Positions 1-6,895 of a stretch of DNA of 10,781 bases are shown piece by piece (positions within the stretch are counted from its first letter, which is position 1; each line of letters begins with the position of its first letter). The DNA comes from Cytophagales bacterium (lineage in GTDB: Bacteria; Bacteroidota; Bacteroidia; Cytophagales; Cyclobacteriaceae). The DNA is taken from positions 1 to 10,781 of the forward strand of contig DPLR01000439.1 of NCBI GenBank assembly GCA_003541895.1. Direction: 5' to 3'. The translations under genes and the position numbers were made by a program. The notes below the pieces were generated by a model that ran no database searches, was not told the DNA's origin, and saw only the letters and a program-made list of their open reading frames with translations.

Positions 1-649
1 CCTGAACAGCCGCCCTTCGATCTTCGAAAAGCATATAATAATAGCCGTTCTTCTCATCGTATTCCACTGGGGTTACTTCTTTCAAATGTTTACGCTCATT
101 CGGATCGTAATAAGTAACATACGATTCTTTCGGCCAGCCTTTGTAGTACTTCGATTTATTTTGAACTAAGTCTTGCACATTGTAGGTCATCCATCTTCCG
201 TGCTTCGTCCCTTTGTAAAAAATTCCTTCTTCTAAAACTATATCGCCTAACATTTTTTTATATGGGCCATGCAGAAGCACTCCTTTCTTCGGATCGAAAG
301 TGGTGGTTTTCCTTATCTCAGCTCGTTTATAATCATACCAAAAAATATCGCGGGCAAAGCCTGTAAATTTTTCATCGCGTTTTTTCAACACGTAAAATAA
401 TTCAAGGGTCATCTTATCACCATATCCTTTTCGGGTGAACCCCTTTTTGGTCTTAATGCCATAGAAAACTTTCTTCTTGCGTTTTTTCTTTTTTGATACA
501 ACGGGAGCATCCACTTTTTCATCAAGTGTGAGGAGCTTAAAAGGTTTATCGGTATCAAATGTAAACTGACCTTCCTGAATGCGCGGTTCATTGCCTTGCT
601 GCGCAAAACTCATCATTGGAATCAAAAGGAAAATCAGCAAGTGCTTCAT
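1..649 (-). CDS. Exported MORN/YwqK-like repeat protein, partial (3' end beyond the left edge)
   Basis: The reading frame stays open from an ATG at 649 to the window edge, giving 216 visible residues and no stop, so the C-terminus is missing. The N-terminus (MKHLLIFLLIPMMSFAQQG) is a classic signal peptide, with probable cleavage after Ala16, so the protein is exported. A very basic run of lysines and arginine lies at residues 53-60. Residues about 123-157 (GVLLHGPYKK, then EEGIFYKGTKHGRWMTYN) have the glycine-aromatic pattern of MORN_2/YwqK-type repeats ('G.y..G..hG.w..y'). The following segment is rich in Tyr and Lys. MORN-like exported proteins are common in Bacteroidota and their function is mostly unknown; no catalytic residues can be seen. 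It lies 49 nt downstream of the DUF3347 gene on the same strand, so co-transcription is plausible. The start is supported by the signal peptide directly behind it. The family call is moderate; that this is a gene is nearly certain. Confidence 0.8.
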   Translation of the reverse strand, partial: MKHLLIFLLIPMMSFAQQGNEPRIQEGQFTFDTDKPFKLLTLDEKVDAPVVSKKKKRKKKVFYGIKTKKGFTRKGYGDKMTLELFYVLKKRDEKFTGFARDIFWYDYKRAEIRKTTTFDPKKGVLLHGPYKKMLGDIVLEEGIFYKGTKHGRWMTYNVQDLVQNKSKYYKGWPKESYVTYYDPNERKHLKEVTPVEYDEKNGYYYMLFEDRRAAVQ

Positions 650-698
650 CGAACGGGGAAACGAAAAATCGTAAAAAGTATTTTGTGAAAACCGGTTT

Positions 699-1169
699 TT
701 AATGAATGGTTTCTTTCACCGAACCACACTTTAACATCATGCTTCCAAAATAGGGATTTTTGATTTCCTTTTCATTTGAAAGCCAGTAAGCCCCGGCATC
801 ATTATTGGCCATGGGGCAATATTCCAAATACAATGTTCCGCTCACCGGTTTGTTGGCTTTGACTAAGTTATTCATTTCATCGCTCAGTTCAGAGAAGGCC
901 AAGCGCTGATCATCAAGTTTCGAAGAGGCCGCTATTTTTCCTGCCTGATTCGATCCTTTTTTATTGTTCATGCTCAGCAAAGTTTGTTGAAGCTGACCTC
1001 CCATTCTTTTTGCATCATCCGCTTTAGAGGCAACCAATGCATCTTTTAATTGAATGTATTGCTGGTAAGCCAAATTCATTTTTGCTTCTTTAAATGAAGG
1101 AGCCTCTTGTGCAAAAATGAAAATAACGCTCAATGAGTTAACTGCTAAAAATAAAAATGCCTTTTTCAT
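699..1169 (-). CDS. Secreted DUF3347-domain protein (possible metal-binding)
   Basis: This is a 156-residue protein. It has a signal peptide (residues 1-20, hydrophobic core FLFLAVNSLSVIFIF, likely cleavage after Ala20), so it probably acts in the periplasm or at the cell surface. The mature part matches the DUF3347 pattern: an N-terminal helical half (YQQYIQLKDALVASKADDAK, about 35-54) and a C-terminal signature with YCPMA (Cys118, Met120), GAYWLS, EIKNPYFG and MMLKCG (Met144, Met145, Cys148). In other Bacteroidota this domain occurs alone or attached to heavy-metal efflux adaptor (CusB/HlyD-type) proteins. The paired Cys and Met residues would suit copper or silver binding, but that is an inference and no efflux gene is visible here. 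The length is normal for a stand-alone member. The ATG at 1169 follows an A/T-rich leader without a Shine-Dalgarno sequence. It is transcribed divergently from the macroglobulin gene, and the MORN-like gene follows after 49 nt. Confidence 0.88.
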   Translation of the reverse strand: MKKAFLFLAVNSLSVIFIFAQEAPSFKEAKMNLAYQQYIQLKDALVASKADDAKRMGGQLQQTLLSMNNKKGSNQAGKIAASSKLDDQRLAFSELSDEMNNLVKANKPVSGTLYLEYCPMANNDAGAYWLSNEKEIKNPYFGSMMLKCGSVKETIH

Positions 1170-1300
1170 ATGTTAAAATTTTATTGGATTTGTATTCCTA
1201 TGCAAAGTTAATACTGAGTAATGAATAAAATATTTGCCTCCACAAATTAGTTGTTATTAAAATAAGTACATTTCATCCGCTCTTCTAAACTACCAAACCC
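1170..1300. promoter_or_regulatory. Divergent intergenic promoter region
   Basis: This AT-rich gap of 131 bp separates the start codons of the DUF3347 gene (minus) and the macroglobulin gene (plus), so it must hold promoters for both directions unless transcripts start inside genes. Neither start codon has a recognisable Shine-Dalgarno sequence: the leaders are A/T-rich on the minus side and CTAAACTACCAAACCC on the plus side, as is usual in Bacteroidota. For the plus strand I see only weak -7 candidates, AATATTTG at 1229-1236 and TACATTTC at 1267-1274. Each has a mismatch to TAnnTTTG and neither has a well-spaced TTTG upstream. No operator repeats or riboswitch-like structure are evident. Confidence 0.6.
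1203..1210 (-). promoter_or_regulatory. Candidate Bacteroidota -7 promoter element for the DUF3347 gene
   Basis: Read on the minus strand, this site is TAACTTTG, an exact match to the Bacteroidota -7 consensus TAnnTTTG, 33 nt before the ATG at 1169. The matching -33 TTTG is not at the usual spacing: the nearest TTTG (minus strand, 1246-1243) is 32 nt upstream, so only half of the promoter is supported. Chance matches to an eight-base motif with two free positions are not rare in AT-rich DNA. Confidence 0.35.
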
Positions 1301-4300
1301 ATGAAAAACTTCCTTTCAAGAAAGGCTCTTGTCATCATTTCGTCTATAGCTGTGTTGGTTGCTGGCATTTATTACTTCACGCAAGGGAATAAAAAGCATA
1401 ATTCAAATTTTATCGATCCGGCATTTGGCGAATACATCGCTTCATATACAGCAGGCGTTGTTTCGTCAAATTCAACCATCCGAATAATTCTGGCCAAAGA
1501 TGCTGTGGACTCTTCTTCGATTGGGCAAGAATCCGCAAGTAAACTTTTTTCCTTTAGCCCGTCTATAAAAGGGAGCGCCACGTGGCTCGATAAACGTACC
1601 ATTGAATTTAAACCTGCCGAACGTTTAACCTCAGGGCAGGTCTATGAAGTCGGTTTTAAACTTTCAAAATTATTCACGGTAGCCGATGCATTGTCTGTTT
1701 TTGAATATTCCTTTCAAGTGATCCCCCAAAATTTTGAGCTCACCATTGAGAACATCAAGCCGTACGTTAAAACCGAGCTGACTCGGCAAAAAGTGGAAGG
1801 ACTTATAACAACAGCTGATTTTGCTGGCAACGAATCCGTAGAAAAGATTCTTGCTGCATCTCAAGATGAAAAATCGTTGAAAGTAAATTGGAACCACTCA
1901 CAAGACGGCAAGCAACATAACTTCACTGTTGAAGAGGTAACGCGGGGAGAATCAGAAAACAAAGTAAAGCTGGCAATTAATGGTGAAAGTCTCGGTATAA
2001 ATTCAGAAGAAGAACGCGAGGTGATTATTCCTGCCCTTGGCGATTTTAAAATTGTGAATGCAAAGGTGGTTCAAAATCCCAATCAATATGTGGTGCTACA
2101 GTTTTCTGATCCCTTAAAAGAACGACAAGAACTCAATGGGTTAGTCACCGTTGCGGGTGGCGACCTCACCCTCGATTTTGAAATTCACGACAATGAGATT
2201 TGGGTTTATCCGCCTGTGCGGCAGACGGGAACCAAGACGGTTTACGTTGAGGCTGGTCTTCGCAATATCAATGACTTTCGCATGAAAGAGCAGACATCAG
2301 TTGATGTGCTCTTTGAGCAACTAAAACCCGAAGTACGTTTCGTGGGAAAAGGAACAATATTGCCAAGCACCGATGGATTGATTCTGCCTTTTGAAGCCGT
2401 TAACCTCCGCTCAGTTGATGTCAGCATTAAAAAAGTCTTTGAGAATAATATCCTCCAGTTTTTGCAAGTGAATAATATCAGTGGCAATTATGAGATGCAC
2501 CGGGTAGGAAAAAATATTTTAAAGAAAACCATTCGCCTCGATAACACTGGAATAACGGATGTAGGAAAATGGAATCGTTACACGCTTGACCTAGCAACGC
2601 TGATCAATACCGAGCCGGGAGCGATTTATCAAATCACATTGAAATTTAAAAAGTCGTATGCGGCTTATGTATGCGATGGTGGCGATTCAAATGACGAACT
2701 CTCAACCATTGAAAGTGAAGACCTAGAAGAAGAGAACAACTATAACTATGGTTCGCATTACTATTATGAGGACGAAGAATATTATTATGGCGAAGGATAT
2801 AATTGGGAAGAGCGCGATGATCCGTGCAAGCCGTCTTATTACACCAGTTCTCATAACATCACGCGCAATGTTTTGGCTTCTGATCTTGGCATCACCACGA
2901 AAAGAGGAACCGATGGCAACACGCTGATCATTGTGTCTGATCTGAAAACAACTGCACCAATTTCAGGAGTAACCGTTGAACTCTACGATTTTCAACAGCA
3001 ACTCTTAGGCACGGTTTCCACTGGAAGTGATGGCATTGGTGTTATCCACACCAAAGAAACTCCGTTTTCGATCATCGCGAAAAAAGAAATGCAGCGCGGT
3101 TACTTGCGATTAGTTGATGGCGAATCTCTTTCACTCAGTGGATTTGACGTTTCAGGCGAAACTATCGCTAAGGGATTGAAAGGATTTATCTATGGCGAGC
3201 GCGGAGTTTGGCGTCCGGGCGATTCATTGTATTTGAGTTTTATTTTGGAAGACAAAAATAAAATGCTGCCCGCCACTCATCCAGTGGTTTTCGAATTGCA
3301 AAACCCACGAGGCATCGTTACGAATAGACAAGTGAAATCTTCTGCTGAAAACGGATTTTACAGATTTGTTTCGTCCACATCGCCCGATGCGCCCACCGGA
3401 AATTGGAACGCACACATCAAAGTTGGCGGCACGGATTTTAATCAGCAAATAAAAATTGAAACCGTAAAACCGAACCGTTTAAAAATCAATCTCGATTTTG
3501 GCACCGACCGAATCACTTCGCCAACCATTACCGGAAACTTGGATGTGAAGTGGCTTCACGGTGCAACCGGAAAAAATCTGAAAGCGCGATTTGAGGCAAC
3601 CATCATCAAAGGCAACACTTCATTCAAAAAATTCAGTGACTACACGTTCGAAGAACCTTCGTATTCTTTCAACATAGAAAAACAAACAGTGTTTGAAGGA
3701 ATGACAGACTCAGAAGGAAAAGCCAGTTTCACTTCCACACTTCCACAATCCAGTCACTATCCTGGTTTTATGACTGCTATTTTCAATGGGAAAGTTTTTG
3801 AAGAGAGCGGCAACTTCAGCATTGACCGTTTCAGTCTTCCGTATTATCCATTCGCATCTTATGTCGGGCTAAAACTTCCTAAAGGCGAAAAATACACAGG
3901 CATGCTTTACACTGACAGCACACAAAAAGTGGATGTTGTCTTTCTCGATGCCGATGGAAATCCCGTTCCCCGAAATGGAGTGGAGATAAATATTTATCGG
4001 TTGGAACGTTATTGGTGGTGGGATAACTCGAATGATAACATTGCCAACTACATTGAACGCGATAACTCACGCTTAATAAGCTCAACAACGATAAACGCAC
4101 CTGCCGGAAAAGGAAACTCCTCATTCAAAATTCCAGAAGCGGATTGGGGAACATATTATATGCGCATATGCGATCCTGTTTCAGGGCACTGCACCGGCCA
4201 GAAATTTTACATTGACCACCCTGGTTATTTTGGAAGAAACAGTCGCGAAGAAAAAGGTGGAGCCACGCGTTTGTCGTTCTCTGCCGATAAATCAACCTAT

Positions 4301-6892
4301 AACGTTGGCGATAAAATTAATTTGAACATTCCCGGAAGCGGTGAAGGTCGGGCATTAATTTCCATTGAGAACGGAAGCAAAGTCGTTTCGAAAATGTGGG
4401 TAGAAACAAAGAAGGGTGAAAACAACATCTCGATTGATGCCACTGCGGATATGACTCCTAATGTTTTTGTGAACGTGAGTTTGATTCAACCTCATTCGCA
4501 AACCGTGAATGATTTGCCCATTCGTTTGTACGGAATTATTCCGATTGGTGTTGAAGATCCGGCCACTCATCTCGAACCAATCATCAGTATGCCCGAAGAA
4601 ATTGAACCAGGTCAGGAAGTAAGCATTAAGGTCTCAGAAAAATCGAAACGCAAAATGACCTTCACACTCGCCATGGTTGATGAAGGATTGCTCGACATAA
4701 CGAGATTCAAAACCCCAGAACCATGGAAACGCTTTTATGCGCGCGAAGCGTTGGGCGTCAAGACATGGGATTTGTACGATGATGTGATGGGCGCATTCGG
4801 TTCGCGGGTTGAACGGCTGCTGGCCATCGGTGGTGACGAAGGGTTGAAAGCGAAAGATGATGACCCACGTGCCAATCGATTCAAACCTGTGGTGAAATTT
4901 TTTGGGCCGATGACCCTCAATGCTGGCGATCAAAAGGAAATAAAATTTGTGATGCCGCAATACATCGGCTCCGTGAAAACGATGGTCGTTGCTGGCAATG
5001 AAGGCGCGTATGGAAATGCAGACAAAGCGGTTCCGGTTCGAAAAAAATTAATGGTGCTTGCAACCTTGCCAAGAGTTCTTGGCCCTGAAGAACATTTGCG
5101 TTTGCCTATCACTATGTTCACGCAAGACAAGAAAATAAAAAGTGTGAAAGTGGATGTAAAAACTTCTGGCCCACTTTCTTTACCGAATGGCGGAAGTCGA
5201 AGTGTTGAGATTCCTCCATCAGGCGATCTTACAATTGATTTTGATTTGGATGTAAAATCAGAGATTGGAATCGGAAAAGTGTTGGTAACGGCTACTTCAG
5301 GTTCGATTCAATCAACTGACGAAATTGAAATTGAGGTGCGGAATCCAAATCCTCCGGTGAGTCAATCAACCGATATCTTCCTTGAAGCGGGCAAGAATTG
5401 GAATGCATCGATTATGCCTCTGGGAATGGCCGGAACAAATTCCGCTATGCTTGAGGTGTCATCTATTCCTCCAATCAACTTAGGCTATCGTCTTTCTCAT
5501 TTGATGGAGTATCCGCACGGATGCATTGAGCAAACTACTTCAGCGGCATTCCCTCAGCTCTATCTCGATGTTGTAAAAACCTTGACCGATGCAGAAAAAA
5601 CAAGGACAAAAAATAATATCACGAAGGCAATTGAACACTTGAAAATGTTTATCACCCGCGATGGTGGCTTTGCTTACTGGCCAGGCGGAGAAGACTCAGA
5701 CAGCTGGGGATCAACTTATGCGGGACACTTTTTATTAGAAGCAGAAAGCAAAGGTTATTATGTTCCTGCCGATATGATCAAGCGTTGGAAAAAATACCAA
5801 CGCAACAAAGCCCTCGAATGGCGGAAGAACGATAACAAATATTATTACAACACCGAGTTGATTCAAGCCTATCGATTATACACATTGGCAATTGCAGGCT
5901 CAGCCGAATTAGGCGCCATGAACCGCTTGCGCGAAACCAATGACATTTCGCTTCAAAGTAAATGGATGTTGGCAGCTGCTTATCTGAAAGCGGGTCAACC
6001 AGAGGCAGCCAAAAAATTAGTAACCAATCTTTCAACCTCAGTGAAGAACTATCAAGAAATGGCTTATACGTACGGAAGCGACTTGCGCGACAAAGCAATC
6101 ATTCTTGAAACATTGACTTTACTCAATGAAAAAACGAAAGGCTTCGAAGTGCTAAAAGAAATTTCAAAATCACTAAGCAATCAAAGTTATTGGATGAGCA
6201 CACAAACCATCGCCTTCTGTTTGAAAGCGGTTGGCTTGTTTGTCTCAACGGAAAAACGTGGCGAGTTGAAATTCGCTTACAACTACGCAGGTAAATTAGT
6301 CAATGCATCAACCGATTTACCTATTGCACAAATACCGTTACAAATTAAAGGAGCACAGAAAAATTCGGTGGCAGTTACTAACAGCAGCAATGGAAGTTTG
6401 TTTGTGCGATTAATCTTAACAGGCACTCCAGCACGAGGCGAAGAACAAGCTGAAGAAAATAATCTCAACATATCCGTGAGCTATGTTGACATGAAAAATA
6501 ATACGATTAATCCTTCTCGATTAGAGCAGGGCACACAATTCATAGCAACAGTTACTGTAAAAAATCCGGGGTTGAGAAGTACTTATGAAAATTTGGCGCT
6601 GACTCAAATCTTCCCTTCTGGTTGGGAGATCAATAATTTGCGGCTAACCAATGACGAAAATACATTGAAGTCAGATCGAGGAAATTATCAAGACATTCGC
6701 GATGACCGCGTTTACACGTACTTCAATTTGAGCAATGGTGAAACACGCACATTCAAAATTCTGCTAACGGCCAGTTATGCAGGAAATTATTATTTGCCTG
6801 CAGTTACTTGTGAAGCAATGTACGATCACAGTGTCTACGCAAGAACCAGTGGCCAAGTGGTTGACGTTGTGAAAGGTAGAGTCACTCCATAA
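1301..6892 (+). CDS. Bacterial alpha-2-macroglobulin family protein with intact thioester
   Basis: This 1863-residue envelope protein is thought to trap proteases: a cleaved bait region triggers covalent capture through an internal thioester. Residues 9-26 (ALVIISSIAVLVAGIYYF after SRK) form a membrane helix or signal anchor; there is no lipobox cysteine, unlike E. coli YfhM. A series of macroglobulin beta domains follows, including an MG3-like GERGVWRPGD (632-641). The A2M core has MVDEGLLDITRFKTPEPW from residue 1125. A polar, Arg/Lys-containing segment at about 1168-1193 sits where a bait region is expected, followed by RFKPVVKFFG. The thioester motif CIEQ (Cys1408-Gln1411) lies in the alpha/alpha-toroid thioester domain, with GGFAYWPGG around 1455-1462. 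The C-terminal beta domain ends with CEAMYDHSVYARTSG. A 50-residue acidic, Tyr-rich insert lies between Cys458 and Cys509, and a CX6C pair at 957/964. pbpC begins 3 nt after the stop, so the two are almost certainly co-transcribed and probably translationally coupled. Confidence 0.96.
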   Translation: MKNFLSRKALVIISSIAVLVAGIYYFTQGNKKHNSNFIDPAFGEYIASYTAGVVSSNSTIRIILAKDAVDSSSIGQESASKLFSFSPSIKGSATWLDKRTIEFKPAERLTSGQVYEVGFKLSKLFTVADALSVFEYSFQVIPQNFELTIENIKPYVKTELTRQKVEGLITTADFAGNESVEKILAASQDEKSLKVNWNHSQDGKQHNFTVEEVTRGESENKVKLAINGESLGINSEEEREVIIPALGDFKIVNAKVVQNPNQYVVLQFSDPLKERQELNGLVTVAGGDLTLDFEIHDNEIWVYPPVRQTGTKTVYVEAGLRNINDFRMKEQTSVDVLFEQLKPEVRFVGKGTILPSTDGLILPFEAVNLRSVDVSIKKVFENNILQFLQVNNISGNYEMHRVGKNILKKTIRLDNTGITDVGKWNRYTLDLATLINTEPGAIYQITLKFKKSYAAYVCDGGDSNDELSTIESEDLEEENNYNYGSHYYYEDEEYYYGEGYNWEERDDPCKPSYYTSSHNITRNVLASDLGITTKRGTDGNTLIIVSDLKTTAPISGVTVELYDFQQQLLGTVSTGSDGIGVIHTKETPFSIIAKKEMQRGYLRLVDGESLSLSGFDVSGETIAKGLKGFIYGERGVWRPGDSLYLSFILEDKNKMLPATHPVVFELQNPRGIVTNRQVKSSAENGFYRFVSSTSPDAPTGNWNAHIKVGGTDFNQQIKIETVKPNRLKINLDFGTDRITSPTITGNLDVKWLHGATGKNLKARFEATIIKGNTSFKKFSDYTFEEPSYSFNIEKQTVFEGMTDSEGKASFTSTLPQSSHYPGFMTAIFNGKVFEESGNFSIDRFSLPYYPFASYVGLKLPKGEKYTGMLYTDSTQKVDVVFLDADGNPVPRNGVEINIYRLERYWWWDNSNDNIANYIERDNSRLISSTTINAPAGKGNSSFKIPEADWGTYYMRICDPVSGHCTGQKFYIDHPGYFGRNSREEKGGATRLSFSADKSTYNVGDKINLNIPGSGEGRALISIENGSKVVSKMWVETKKGENNISIDATADMTPNVFVNVSLIQPHSQTVNDLPIRLYGIIPIGVEDPATHLEPIISMPEEIEPGQEVSIKVSEKSKRKMTFTLAMVDEGLLDITRFKTPEPWKRFYAREALGVKTWDLYDDVMGAFGSRVERLLAIGGDEGLKAKDDDPRANRFKPVVKFFGPMTLNAGDQKEIKFVMPQYIGSVKTMVVAGNEGAYGNADKAVPVRKKLMVLATLPRVLGPEEHLRLPITMFTQDKKIKSVKVDVKTSGPLSLPNGGSRSVEIPPSGDLTIDFDLDVKSEIGIGKVLVTATSGSIQSTDEIEIEVRNPNPPVSQSTDIFLEAGKNWNASIMPLGMAGTNSAMLEVSSIPPINLGYRLSHLMEYPHGCIEQTTSAAFPQLYLDVVKTLTDAEKTRTKNNITKAIEHLKMFITRDGGFAYWPGGEDSDSWGSTYAGHFLLEAESKGYYVPADMIKRWKKYQRNKALEWRKNDNKYYYNTELIQAYRLYTLAIAGSAELGAMNRLRETNDISLQSKWMLAAAYLKAGQPEAAKKLVTNLSTSVKNYQEMAYTYGSDLRDKAIILETLTLLNEKTKGFEVLKEISKSLSNQSYWMSTQTIAFCLKAVGLFVSTEKRGELKFAYNYAGKLVNASTDLPIAQIPLQIKGAQKNSVAVTNSSNGSLFVRLILTGTPARGEEQAEENNLNISVSYVDMKNNTINPSRLEQGTQFIATVTVKNPGLRSTYENLALTQIFPSGWEINNLRLTNDENTLKSDRGNYQDIRDDRVYTYFNLSNGETRTFKILLTASYAGNYYLPAVTCEAMYDHSVYARTSGQVVDVVKGRVTP

Positions 6893-6895
6893 AAG

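Noticed and set aside
688..699. Perfect palindrome AAAACCGGTTTT at the end of the DUF3347 gene, considered as terminator or operator
   Set aside because: It has no loop, so a hairpin would have only about four stem pairs. It is a single copy and overlaps the stop codon, so chance is likely.
2740..2810. Repeated tat/gaa triplets, considered as a DNA tandem repeat
   Set aside because: They are Tyr and Glu/Asp codons of the low-complexity loop; both codon variants are used and there is no exact repeat unit, so this reflects protein composition rather than a DNA repeat.
4634..4960. Antisense open frame of 108 codons inside the macroglobulin gene
   Set aside because: The composition is shadow-like, it shows no recognisable domain, and it lies opposite the well-conserved core of the macroglobulin.
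5778..6098. Antisense open frame of 106 codons inside the thioester domain
   Set aside because: It shows no family resemblance or start context; it is explained as the complement of a real coding region.
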